From NCBI GenBank assembly GCA_944372325.1, contig CALVYR010000009.1, forward strand, positions 1 through 35,890: 35,890 nucleotides of DNA. The letters are read 5' to 3'. Under the pieces are notes generated by a model, which had not been told where the DNA came from, did not search any database, and saw nothing but the letters and a program-made list of their open reading frames with translations. The stretch is from an uncultured Clostridia bacterium. Its GTDB lineage: Bacteria > Bacillota > Clostridia > Christensenellales > UBA1242. The first letter of the stretch is position 1, and each line of letters opens with the position of its first letter. This document shows, in pieces, positions 24,625-32,766 of the stretch. Both the position numbers and the translations under genes were made by a program.

Positions 24625-24897
24625 ATGAAAGACCCAAGAAAGACAATTTTAATTTCAGGCATAATTAGCCTTATAGCTGGCGGACTAAACATGATTTTTG
24701 CATATTTAGATCTATCACAAAGCTTTTCTTCAATCATCTTAATATTTGATATAGTTAGCATAAGCATATCTTTAATAGTGGGCATCTATATGATAGTTGT
24801 ATCAAAATTTGATCTTGAAAAACTTGCAAAGCAACAAAAAATATCGTTTACGCATTATGGAAATAATAAAAATAGACTACCTAAAACATACCCTTAA
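24625..24897 (+). CDS. Small membrane protein of unknown function
   Basis: 90 residues. Two or three hydrophobic segments (TILISGIISLIAGGLNMIFAYL; FSSIILIFDIVSISISLIVGIYMIVV) are followed by a polar tail. AAAAGGA precedes the ATG, and TGGTATAAA upstream could be an extended -10. It resembles short DUF-type integral membrane proteins but I cannot name one. Its 3' end overlaps the next gene by about 41 bp in another frame, so the two are probably coupled. Confidence 0.55.
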   Translation: MKDPRKTILISGIISLIAGGLNMIFAYLDLSQSFSSIILIFDIVSISISLIVGIYMIVVSKFDLEKLAKQQKISFTHYGNNKNRLPKTYP

Positions 24898-25555
24898 ATA
24901 TAACTTTTTAAAAAATGTGCTGAGATGTTCTTCAAGAACAAGAGTTCAAAAAAGCACCATAAAAAAGATAAAGAATTCTCAGCCCTATTACATGATCAAC
25001 GAAAACGGAACTAGTCCACTAATTTACTTACATAGTGGAGCATACTCTAAAAACCCCTTAAATTATCAAATAAAATTCATAAAAAATTTAGCAACCCTTA
25101 CAAATAATAAAATTTACATACCCTTTTACAACACTCCAAATCTTGATGAACTAACAAAATTTGTAAATTCCTTTTCTTCTCCAAGCCTAATATGTTCAGG
25201 ACTTGGCGGAGGCATAGCATTTTCTCTTTATAAAAAATTTAATAATATTCAAAAAATTGTATGCATCTCACCCTGGATGCACCTTAATAACCCCTTATAC
25301 TCAACCAAAGCTAAGCAAAACTTTAATGGGCTAAATAGCCCACATCTAGTAGAACTAGACGACAATGTAGAATGTTTGATAATAAACGGCGATGAGGAAA
25401 AATTACGAGGCTACATAAACATTTTTTGTAAAAACAACATTACTAAAAACATAAAATGGCTAGAATATGAGGGTATGGCTGAGGGCTTTGTATTTTACCC
25501 AAGCAAAGAAGCCCAAGAACCTACCCAAATTATAGCAGACTTTCTACAAAATTAA
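24857..25555 (+). CDS. Alpha/beta-hydrolase fold protein with lost catalytic residues
   Basis: 232 residues from the ATG at 24857 (MEIIKIDYLKHTLK). An upstream ATG at 24797 in the same frame would lengthen the overlap with the membrane protein and is less likely. The layout follows the HSL/esterase group: LIYLHSGAYSKN (oxyanion-hole HGGG-like, about 56-66), CSGLGGGIAF (nucleophile elbow, 113-122), CLIINGDEEKL (Asp loop) and YEGMAEGF (usually YEGMxHGF, 204-211). The elbow normally reads GDSAGG, so Leu116 replaces Ser, and Glu209 replaces His. It is probably a non-catalytic relative. Ser114 as an alternative nucleophile cannot be excluded. Confidence 0.65.
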   Translation: MEIIKIDYLKHTLKYNFLKNVLRCSSRTRVQKSTIKKIKNSQPYYMINENGTSPLIYLHSGAYSKNPLNYQIKFIKNLATLTNNKIYIPFYNTPNLDELTKFVNSFSSPSLICSGLGGGIAFSLYKKFNNIQKIVCISPWMHLNNPLYSTKAKQNFNGLNSPHLVELDDNVECLIINGDEEKLRGYINIFCKNNITKNIKWLEYEGMAEGFVFYPSKEAQEPTQIIADFLQN

Positions 25556-25589
25556 ATCTACAGGCTTACCCCTCCTGTAGATTTTTTTA
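25554..25589 (+). terminator. Terminator after the pseudo-esterase gene
   Basis: AAATCTACAGG (25554-25564) pairs with CCTGTAGATTT (25574-25584), followed by a T run. Confidence 0.88.
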
Positions 25590-25636
25590 TAACACTTTAC
25601 CAAGTTTCCTCATATAAATACACAAAGTGAGGGAAA

Positions 25637-26128
25637 ATGGAATATAATGATTGTCAAATTTTAGAAAACTATGAAAACATGGCTCGTGCCTATACAGAGG
25701 CATTAAAGGAAAAGGGTTTTAATTTTACCAGTCTTCAAGAAGAAACCCAAGAGTCCACAAACACCAATAATAACACAAATCTTGTAAATAGAATTGCGGA
25801 TAATTTAAATAGAGTTTGGAGGCTATATGTGGAGGGTTCACTATCCAGAAGTTTTGTTAGAAACAGATTTGTTTTTGCCACACTTGCGCAAAACATGAGT
25901 GTTATTATAGACAACTTTAAAGTGCTATATCCAAACGCGGTATTTTCCACACTTCTACCCATTCGTGTTCGCCCGCAGGACATAGCAAAAACCTCTATTG
26001 CCTTGCTTTCCGATGCTTTGCGCGATATTTGCTCATTATCCACGCTCGACCCCGCAAACGAAAGCAGTTTAAAAAGCATAGCAAACGACCTACTACTTCA
26101 AATAAAAACGCTCACCACACAGGTTTAG
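25637..26128 (+). CDS. Protein of unknown function (163 aa)
   Basis: 163 residues with a GTGAGGG site 5 nt before the ATG. Soluble, mostly helical. A low-complexity linker near residues 40-47 (TNTNNNTN) separates a short N-terminal helix from a C-terminal helical part (LNRVWRLYVEGSLSRSFVRNRFVFATLAQNMSVIIDNFKVLY). No known motif, signal peptide or membrane segment is seen. It is monocistronic between terminators. Confidence 0.6.
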   Translation: MEYNDCQILENYENMARAYTEALKEKGFNFTSLQEETQESTNTNNNTNLVNRIADNLNRVWRLYVEGSLSRSFVRNRFVFATLAQNMSVIIDNFKVLYPNAVFSTLLPIRVRPQDIAKTSIALLSDALRDICSLSTLDPANESSLKSIANDLLLQIKTLTTQV

Positions 26129-26181
26129 ATTACATAAAGAAGATAGTATACTAAAAACCCTCTTGCTTGTTTTGAATAAAT

Positions 26182-26211
26182 AAAACTCAAAGAAAAAACT
26201 TTGAGTTTTTT
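26182..26211. terminator. Bidirectional terminator
   Basis: AAAACTCAAAG and CTTTGAGTTTT around a six-A loop, with a T run on the plus side; it lies between convergent genes. Confidence 0.87.
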
Positions 26212-26215
26212 AAAT

Positions 26216-27637
26216 TTAAATTGAATAAATCATGTTTGAAAATGACGACCAGTCACTATTACTTTTGTATGCGCTTACACTTTCAGCTGGAACATATATG
26301 CGTGTCAAATTATCACAATCTAGAAATTTTCCATCACTACTCAAGTTTGGAGGGGTAGTGGCATAACATATTATTGTTTTTAAATTAGTAAATTCTATAA
26401 TACCCCAATCACCAACAGATTCTAATGTAGCTGGTAAAACTAAAACTTCTAGAGAGGTACAACCTCTTATTCCATACTGAGAAATAGTAACTACACTAGA
26501 AATATCTAATTCTTTTAAAGCTGTAAGTCCACCTATCCCTGAATCAGGAATTACTTGCAATTTAGGAAAACTTAACTTAACTAAAGAACTACAGTTAGAA
26601 ACCCCCGATGTTCCAAGTTGATTTAACCTAGGGCAATCTAAACTTTGTAATAGATTGCAACTATAAAAAGCAAAAGAACCTATAATTTCAACCTGTTCCA
26701 TTTCTATTTCTATGAGCTGATTGCAATATCTAAAGGTTTGTAGTCCTAAATTGATTAAACTAGGTAAAGTCAACTCTAAAAGTGAATCGCAGTTTTCAAA
26801 AGCTGATATTGATGTAGTCTCTAAGTAAGGTAAGCTTACACTTTCAATAGTTGTACAGTTATAGAATGCATAAGCACCCAAACTAATTACATTTGCTTCA
26901 AAAATTATATATTTAGCCGTTATATTGTTAAAAACTGGGGAGCTATAAGTGCCATTAGCAATTTCAGTTGTAATTTGACTATCTGACGCTTTTGGAATAA
27001 TTAATAAATCTGGATTTGCAGTATTAGTGCCAGTAACACTTGTTATTTGTGTGTTTGTTTGATTTATTGAAACCCCTGTTTGTGCATCTGCTAAGGTGCT
27101 TGTTGTTTGAATGTCAAATGTAATATCAAATGTTGTATTTTGCGTACTTTCAGAACCCGTGTATTCTAAATTAAGAACATAAGTTCCTGTAGCAGAAGGA
27201 TCAATACGCAAAACCTCACTTACCTTTTCCCAACCCTCAATATTTGAAGTGTTTGTAAAACCAGAAGGAATAACGCTAATTGGTTCACTTGATTGGTTCG
27301 TAATTGAAACTTCATACCTAATAAATTTTTGAGCAGGCAAAAAAGCTATAGATGGTTTCCATTCATCAATAGCAAAATTACCTGAAGTTACCCCTGTAGA
27401 ATCATCATAATTTTTTCCATAAAAGGAAAACTCATCTCCAGAAACTGCTGTTAAATTGTCATACTCACTTCCTCTGTAGACATGCCCTTCAATATCAACA
27501 AATACCCCTTCAGGATTAAAACTAAGTACTCCACCAAAACCAAATTCAACTTTTACTGTAGAATAAACTCCAAACACAAGCATACCCAAACTTAACAAAC
27601 AAACGGCTAAACTTATTATAATTTTCCCTCTTTTCAT
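26216..27637 (-). CDS. BspA-like leucine-rich-repeat surface protein
   Basis: 473 residues from the ATG at 27637, chosen because AGAGGTAG precedes it; the frame is open 27 codons further without a site. The N-terminus MKRGKIIISLAVCLLSLGMLVFGVYS is a hydrophobic signal/anchor, followed by VKVEFGFGGVLSFNPEGVFVDIEG. This opening recurs on exported proteins of uncultured clostridia and resembles SipW-dependent/TasA-like N-termini. After a beta-rich region there are LRR_5/BspA repeats from about residue 245: AFYNCTTIESVSLP, AFENCDSLLELTLP, AFYSCNLLQSLDCP, GIRGCTSLEVLVLP. The end (FLDCDNLTRIYVPAESVSAYKSNSDWS) is the usual BspA terminus. Probably secreted or cell-surface. Confidence 0.87.
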   Translation of the reverse strand: MKRGKIIISLAVCLLSLGMLVFGVYSTVKVEFGFGGVLSFNPEGVFVDIEGHVYRGSEYDNLTAVSGDEFSFYGKNYDDSTGVTSGNFAIDEWKPSIAFLPAQKFIRYEVSITNQSSEPISVIPSGFTNTSNIEGWEKVSEVLRIDPSATGTYVLNLEYTGSESTQNTTFDITFDIQTTSTLADAQTGVSINQTNTQITSVTGTNTANPDLLIIPKASDSQITTEIANGTYSSPVFNNITAKYIIFEANVISLGAYAFYNCTTIESVSLPYLETTSISAFENCDSLLELTLPSLINLGLQTFRYCNQLIEIEMEQVEIIGSFAFYSCNLLQSLDCPRLNQLGTSGVSNCSSLVKLSFPKLQVIPDSGIGGLTALKELDISSVVTISQYGIRGCTSLEVLVLPATLESVGDWGIIEFTNLKTIICYATTPPNLSSDGKFLDCDNLTRIYVPAESVSAYKSNSDWSSFSNMIYSI

Positions 27638-27720
27638 AATTCTACCTCTTTTAATATTTTGTTTATTTTTTTTATTTATTATGTAAGTCTTGCAAGATAT
27701 TTTTATAACATATGCCATTA

Positions 27721-27770
27721 GGGTGCAAACCTAGTGCGTTAGTCCTATAATTTTGCCAAGTTTATTACGA
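27721..27770. repeat. Degenerate fragment of the structured repeat
   Basis: GTGCAAACCTAGTGCGTTAG followed by TATAATTTTGCCAAGTTTATTA resembles the 3' half of the adjacent element (GCGAACCCTATGCGTTAGC...ATTTTGCCGAGCTTATT) with one hairpin missing. It sits about 12 bp before copy 2 and suggests an older, partly deleted tandem copy. Confidence 0.4.
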
Positions 27771-27781
27771 GGAGTACGAAC

Positions 27782-27936
27782 TTGCTTGCAAGGGTGAGCA
27801 CGACGCAGCCTAAAAAGCTCGGCAAAATGTGAGCGTTAGCGAACCCTATGCGTTAGCATAGTAATTTTAGCATTTAAGCTAAAATTTATTTTGCCGAGCT
27901 TATTTTACCCCCCCCTCCGCATTTTTGTCAAGCGAA
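27782..27936. repeat. Structured dispersed repeat, copy 2 (short form)
   Basis: It shares start, core and tail with 2340-2723. The closing 14-bp stem is 27815-27828 with 27888-27901. Hairpin A is 27829-27844 (tandem G.A/A.G pairs, loop GTTA), hairpin B 27846-27861 (CTATGC-GTTA-GCATAG) and hairpin C 27863-27886 (AATTTTAGC/GCTAAAATT). An eight-C run and CCGCATTTTTGTCAAGCGAAA follow. Hairpin B has different bases from copy 1 but keeps pairing. The 27638-28019 interval holds this repeat, a degenerate fragment and the operon promoter, and no gene. Confidence 0.78.
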
Positions 27937-27961
27937 AAACAACTTTTTATTAAATTAAACC

Positions 27962-27990
27962 TTGTATTTTCTTTAAAAAAAGTGTATACT
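27962..27990 (+). promoter_or_regulatory. Promoter of the 28-33.6 kb operon
   Basis: TTGTAT (27962-27967), 17-nt spacer, TATACT (27985-27990), then GGGGTGG before the ATG at 28020. Confidence 0.7.
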
Positions 27991-28019
27991 GAAAAAAATA
28001 TTATTTTGGGGTGGTTTAT

Positions 28020-28895
28020 ATGTTGGATGTTATTAATAAATCTATGGACCTTGAGGATTTTGATAAAGAAAAATTAGATAAGTTATTAAAAGAAATAATG
28101 GAACTCGATGACAGGTTTAAAGCAAACGGTTGTAATATTAGCTCTTGGTATGGCAATTTTGAAAAGAACAAATTTTACGATAAACTGGAAAAGTTAAATA
28201 GGGGTTATAAATACAAAAATATTCTACCTAAAAAATATGATGCAAAATATCCATCATTTTTAGTTTGGGAAATCTATACAATAGTTAATACTTTGCCTTT
28301 TAAGCCTAACGATACCGTTCTTGATATTGGCGGAGCTTGTTCATTGTTTTCTTATTACTTGGAATCTAAAGGCATAAATGTTGTAACAATTGACATAAAT
28401 CAAGCATTGGTAGATGAAGCAAACAGAGTCGCAAAAAAATTAAATTTAAACTATAAAGCAATATGCATAGATGCAGAAGATTTTGTAAATTCTTGTCAAG
28501 AAAAATTTGACTACATAACCTCAGTGTGCGTGTTTGAACATATAGAGGAAGAAAAAAGAAAAAGAATAATGAAAAATTTATATAAAATTCTTAAACCGAA
28601 TGGTAAAATAGCACTGACATTTGACTATAGAAACCCTTCTAAATTTGTAGGTTTAAACTCTCCTGAAGATGTTAAAAAACAATTCTGTTGTTCAGATCGC
28701 TTGCAGGTAATGGGCAATGAAGAATTTTTTGACAATAAAAAAAATTATTTAGTTCATGGATTCTTCCATTGGAAATTTTTTATTAAATATAAAATTCGAT
28801 CAATCAAGAAAGGAAATTTTAAAAAAAGTCAATTTTTTAGAGTAAAATTTAAAAATGATTACACTTTTGGGTCGATTTTCTTACAATTAAAATAA
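28020..28895 (+). CDS. Class I SAM-dependent methyltransferase
   Basis: 291 residues from the ATG at 28020, spaced correctly after GGGGTGG; a GTG nine bases upstream overlaps that site and is less likely. TVLDIGGACSLFSYYLESKG is SAM motif I, VVTIDINQALVDEA motif II, FDYITSVCVFEHIEEEKR motif IV and LKPNGKIALTFDYRNPS the post-motif, as in Methyltransf_11/25 proteins. The N-terminal 75 residues are helical and may bind the acceptor. It is the first gene of a six-gene operon with two glycosyltransferases, so a sugar or glycosylated acceptor is plausible. Confidence 0.83.
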   Translation: MLDVINKSMDLEDFDKEKLDKLLKEIMELDDRFKANGCNISSWYGNFEKNKFYDKLEKLNRGYKYKNILPKKYDAKYPSFLVWEIYTIVNTLPFKPNDTVLDIGGACSLFSYYLESKGINVVTIDINQALVDEANRVAKKLNLNYKAICIDAEDFVNSCQEKFDYITSVCVFEHIEEEKRKRIMKNLYKILKPNGKIALTFDYRNPSKFVGLNSPEDVKKQFCCSDRLQVMGNEEFFDNKKNYLVHGFFHWKFFIKYKIRSIKKGNFKKSQFFRVKFKNDYTFGSIFLQLK

Positions 28896-28935
28896 TTTTA
28901 ATAAATATTTTTTAGTTCAAAAATGGAAGGTTTTT

Positions 28936-30432
28936 ATGAAATATCTAATCTTAGAAAACAAAATTATATTAAAAGATGTTCTTAATTATTTAATTCAAAT
29001 TGATGGACTGCCTAAAATTCAAAGGAGGCTTAATTTATACGCTTCAGACGACAGCGGGTTAGAAATTGAAATAATAAACAATAAAGTTTCCTATCGCTAT
29101 TTACATAATGGTAAATTTATATATGTAAAAAATAAAAACTTAAAGCATTTTTTTAAATATATCTCAAAAAGCACACAAAATTTTATAATTAATGATATAG
29201 AACTTTTAAAATTTCCTAATGCCAATTTGCTATTTAATACTTTCCATGGAGATATATTAGTTGTAGAAAATGATTTTCCTATTGGACTAAAGGAAAAATT
29301 TAATTTAAAGGTTTACGAAAATATCAATGACCATGATATGCTTTTTTGTTTAAACCCTGAGCCTTTATTTGATGAAATGGGAACATTAAATAAAAAAATT
29401 AGAGATTATGCTACAAAAACCGCACTTGACATAAGGTCATCTAGTTCTTCAATAAAGTTAAGGCTTTCTAATTTATCTAACGATTATTCCCATATAGAAA
29501 AATATTTTTATATGATAACAAATAACGAATTATTATCGCCAAACTCTATACAAAATTTTAAAGACAAATTTGAAAATATCAGCATAATAATTCCATCATA
29601 CAACTCCTATGTAGTGCCAACGCTTCTTTCAATACAGGGGCAAAATATATCAAAAGAAAACAAAAAGAAAATTCAAGTGATCGTAATTGATGATGGTTCT
29701 AATAACAGTGTAGTAAAAGATATTGAGTGTATTAAGCAAAAACTCGACTATGAATTAAATGTTGTCACCTTAAATAAAAACATGGGGCTTTCTAATGCAA
29801 GAAATGTTGGCATAGCTTTAGCAAAATATAATTTAATACTTTTTTTAGATTCAGATATAATATTAAGCAAAAATTATATTTATGATATCAATATAAGACT
29901 GCAAATCATTCCAAACGCAATTTTTGTTGCAATGAGAAAAAATATTAGCAAAGATTCAGAATTTACAAAAGAATACAATCTGTTAAACGGAATTGAAAAT
30001 AGTTTTGATTTAGATGATAGTAGAGTTATAACCAAAAGAAAAGAATATCACATAGGTTGGAACAAAGCATTTAAAGATGATATAATATCCATCTTGGACG
30101 ACTCAAATTTTTTCAAACAACTAGGTTTTGGAGCTAGAATAGGAATATACGATCTACCAGCTGTAGTAGCAGGACATAATATGGCTATAAATAGAGAGTT
30201 AATTAATAAATATCCTGTTTTTTCCACCGAGTTTGTTGGCTGGGGTATGGAAGATGCATACTTTGCCTCTACCCTTATTGCAAGTGGTTGTTTTGTCATA
30301 CCTCTATTATCTTCATGCGTCTATCATATTGATCACCCTCCACGCAGTGGAAGTATGGAGAAAAAAAGGAAAGAAGCAGAAATAAACTTTGAAAAATATA
30401 ATCAAATGCTTGACAGTGGATGGGAAGAATAA
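28936..30432 (+). CDS. Family 2 glycosyltransferase with N-terminal accessory domain
   Basis: 498 residues. The N-terminal 215 residues are not recognised (KIQRRLNLYASDDSGLEIEI...). The GT-A domain starts at about 217 with ISIIIPSYNSYVVPTLLSI, then VIVIDDGSNN, NMGLSNARNVGIALAKYN and FLDSDIIL (metal-binding DxD). GWGMEDAYFASTLI (about 435-448) is the Glyco_transf_7C/GalNAc-transferase-like acceptor motif. The ATG follows GGAAGG. The stop overlaps the next start (TAATG), so the genes are coupled. Confidence 0.85.
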   Translation: MKYLILENKIILKDVLNYLIQIDGLPKIQRRLNLYASDDSGLEIEIINNKVSYRYLHNGKFIYVKNKNLKHFFKYISKSTQNFIINDIELLKFPNANLLFNTFHGDILVVENDFPIGLKEKFNLKVYENINDHDMLFCLNPEPLFDEMGTLNKKIRDYATKTALDIRSSSSSIKLRLSNLSNDYSHIEKYFYMITNNELLSPNSIQNFKDKFENISIIIPSYNSYVVPTLLSIQGQNISKENKKKIQVIVIDDGSNNSVVKDIECIKQKLDYELNVVTLNKNMGLSNARNVGIALAKYNLILFLDSDIILSKNYIYDINIRLQIIPNAIFVAMRKNISKDSEFTKEYNLLNGIENSFDLDDSRVITKRKEYHIGWNKAFKDDIISILDDSNFFKQLGFGARIGIYDLPAVVAGHNMAINRELINKYPVFSTEFVGWGMEDAYFASTLIASGCFVIPLLSSCVYHIDHPPRSGSMEKKRKEAEINFEKYNQMLDSGWEE

Positions 30433-31190
30433 TGACAGAGATAATAATGTTTGATATAGATGGCACGCTGTTACTAGAAAACAATAAATATCCCAACAAC
30501 TCAAACAAGATAAAAAAGTTAATAAAAGCTTTACAAAAAGAAAAATATATTGTTGGAGTATGTACAAATCGCGCTAAAAATTTAAAACTAATAAATGTTA
30601 TAAAGCATTATAAAATTAATGGACCTCTATTAACTGAGGGCGGAGCTTGCGTTTATAAAAAAACTTTTTATAACTACAAACTATTAAATAAAAATGATTC
30701 ATCTAGCATTTTAAGAAACATTTTAATAAACGCTATAACAGATTTTTTAAATAAAGAAAACATAAAAATAAAGCTTAAAGTAGGAGGAACTTCTACTTCA
30801 AAAATAACCCTCAGTAAGCATAGAAAGAAGTCCTCTACAATATACATTCCACTTTTTATGGAAGAAAAGCTTGACAATTTAATAGAATATTTACATAATT
30901 ACAATGGGTTAGAAAATTATGTTATAGATAGAGACCTTTTTAATAAATTAAAAATAGATGTATATCAAAAGACAATTAATAAGATTAAAATAATGGAAGA
31001 TTGTTTTAAAAATAAAAGCGTTGTGTTTATAACAGATTATGAACCTTATCCACTCACCTCGCATTGTAATTTAGTTAAAATTTACAGCGTTGGTTTAAAT
31101 AAAGAGTTTAATAACTATTGCGATGCTGTGTTTCCCAGTAATGGAGTAGGAGTGGAAAAAATTTTGGATAATATAAGGAGAAATTTATGA
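30432..31190 (+). CDS. HAD-superfamily hydrolase
   Basis: 252 residues from the ATG that shares bases with the GT2 stop (TAATG); an ATG 12 bases upstream is possible but less economical. MFDIDGTLL (Asp8, Asp10) is HAD motif I, VGVCTNR motif II, and the Cof-like cap contains LLTEGGACVYKK. The end of the core reads VVFITDYEPYPL, an unusual form of motif IV. It is probably a phosphatase for a sugar phosphate or a glycosylation intermediate, given the neighbours. Its stop overlaps the NUDIX start by 4 bp. Confidence 0.8.
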   Translation: MTEIIMFDIDGTLLLENNKYPNNSNKIKKLIKALQKEKYIVGVCTNRAKNLKLINVIKHYKINGPLLTEGGACVYKKTFYNYKLLNKNDSSSILRNILINAITDFLNKENIKIKLKVGGTSTSKITLSKHRKKSSTIYIPLFMEEKLDNLIEYLHNYNGLENYVIDRDLFNKLKIDVYQKTINKIKIMEDCFKNKSVVFITDYEPYPLTSHCNLVKIYSVGLNKEFNNYCDAVFPSNGVGVEKILDNIRRNL

Positions 31191-31648
31191 ATGATTTTGA
31201 AACACTTTCAGAAAATTGCAAGATTCGTTGGATTGACAATTTTAAATTAAACGGAGAAAAATATACACAAGTTAGTGGCTATGTATTTAACGAAAAAAAT
31301 CAGCTTCTAATAGTTAAAGGTGGAAACACTTGGACAGTTCCAGGCGGACATCCAGAGCCAAACGAAACTCAACAACAAACCCTTGAAAGAGAATTAATGG
31401 AAGAAGCTTGTGTAACTTTAAAAGACATCAAGTATATCGGTGCCGTTGAGGTTGTAGAAAATGGAGAAACTTATTATCAGCTAAGATATACTGCAAAAGT
31501 TGCAGATGTTTTGCCATTTAAAAAAGAATGGGAAACTGATGAGAGACTTTTTGTAGATTTAGATGATTTGCAAAACTATATAAAGTGGTGCAAAGGTATT
31601 ACATTTAGCAAGCAAATTGAAGCTTCAAAGAAAGTTTGGGGAATTTAA
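31187..31648 (+). CDS. NUDIX hydrolase
   Basis: 153 residues. The Nudix box is GGHPEPNETQQQTLERELMEEACV, close to GX5EX7REUXEEXGU with Cys in place of the late Gly. WTVPGG precedes it. The domain may cleave a nucleotide-sugar or an (oxidised) nucleotide; the substrate is unknown. It is coupled to the HAD gene (ATGA overlap) and to the GT4 gene (TAATG), so it is an integral part of this operon rather than a housekeeping MutT. Confidence 0.87.
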   Translation: MNDFETLSENCKIRWIDNFKLNGEKYTQVSGYVFNEKNQLLIVKGGNTWTVPGGHPEPNETQQQTLERELMEEACVTLKDIKYIGAVEVVENGETYYQLRYTAKVADVLPFKKEWETDERLFVDLDDLQNYIKWCKGITFSKQIEASKKVWGI

Positions 31649-32766
31649 TGAAAATATTAATTTATCAACCAAGAGTTTCATATTACACTGGCGGAGGAGA
31701 AGTTTATCCGTTACAAACCGCCAAGTTTTTTAATAAACTAGGCCATGATGTAACAATTTTAACTACTCAAGCAAAATATTTACCTGTTTGTGAATATTTT
31801 AAAAAATTTATGAAAGAAAATCCTGGTGTAAAAATTGAATATTTAACTTTAGATGATAATTATAAAGATATTTACAAAGATCCTCCAGGGGTAAATTGGG
31901 AAAGATGGGATAAGGAAAGCCTTTGGGTTTCAAGGCTTGGTTATGAATTTCTATTAAAACATAAATACGATATTGTTAGCGTTCATTGCGTTATAGATTC
32001 CTTAGCAGTTCCATTTAATCAAAAGCGCATAGTACATCTTCACGGAGCTCCTGACGAATTAAATTACACCTGCAAATTAATTTTATCTAAAGAAAAAAGT
32101 TTAGTTGCTGTTTCTAAAAATGTGGCAGATAAATGGATAAAGCTTGGAGCTTTTGAAGGAATGAAAATTTCAACAAACGCAGTTGATAATGAACTATATA
32201 TTCCGAATGATAATATAGAAAAAAATATAGATTTGATTTTTGTTGGACGCCTTATTCCCATTAAGGGCTTACAATACACTTTAAAAGCGTTAAAACTTTT
32301 AAAGGAAAAATACAATTTAACCCCAAATTTTACAATCATAGGCGATGGCCCATATAGACAATATTTAGAAAGTCTAACAAATGAATTAGGTTTGAAAGAT
32401 CAGGTAGTTTTTAAAGGTTTAGTTATTCAAGAAAATTTAATACGCTCCTATCAGAGCGCTAAGATAGCGGTTTTTCCGTCTTATGCCAAAGAAGGCATAA
32501 TGTCCACCCTATTAGAAGCAGGTAGTTGCGGAGTTCCAAATATAACAACAAGAGGAAGTAGCATGGAAGAGTTTGCAAAAGACAATGAAAATGCACTACT
32601 TGTTGAGCCAGAAAATGAAGAAGATCTCTGCGAAAAAATTCATATGTTATTGACGGATAAGGAATTGCGTTCAAAAATATCTACAAACGCTTTAAAAACT
32701 ATAAAAGAAGAATATAGCTGGATAAATAAAGCTAAGGAATTAATTAAAATATATAGCGAGGTATAA
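31648..32766 (+). CDS. Family 4 (GT-B) glycosyltransferase
   Basis: 372 residues from the ATG in TAATG; four extra codons are possible upstream. GGGEVYPLQTAKFFNKLGHDVTILT is the N-terminal acceptor-side motif. The C-terminal half has DLIFVGRLIPIKGLQYTLKALKLL (donor-binding), FTIIGDGPYRQYLESL, VVFKGLV and PSYAKEGIMSTLLEAGSCGVPNITT (EX7E-type motif). Retaining GT4 enzymes use nucleotide sugars. Together with the GT2 it suggests at least two sugar transfers. Confidence 0.9.
   Translation: MKILIYQPRVSYYTGGGEVYPLQTAKFFNKLGHDVTILTTQAKYLPVCEYFKKFMKENPGVKIEYLTLDDNYKDIYKDPPGVNWERWDKESLWVSRLGYEFLLKHKYDIVSVHCVIDSLAVPFNQKRIVHLHGAPDELNYTCKLILSKEKSLVAVSKNVADKWIKLGAFEGMKISTNAVDNELYIPNDNIEKNIDLIFVGRLIPIKGLQYTLKALKLLKEKYNLTPNFTIIGDGPYRQYLESLTNELGLKDQVVFKGLVIQENLIRSYQSAKIAVFPSYAKEGIMSTLLEAGSCGVPNITTRGSSMEEFAKDNENALLVEPENEEDLCEKIHMLLTDKELRSKISTNALKTIKEEYSWINKAKELIKIYSEV

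Noticed and set aside
27781..27936. Repeat as an integron attC site
   Set aside because: GTTAG-like strings occur, but no complementary RYYYAAC/GTTRRRY pair in the right positions, and no integrase or cassette array is present.
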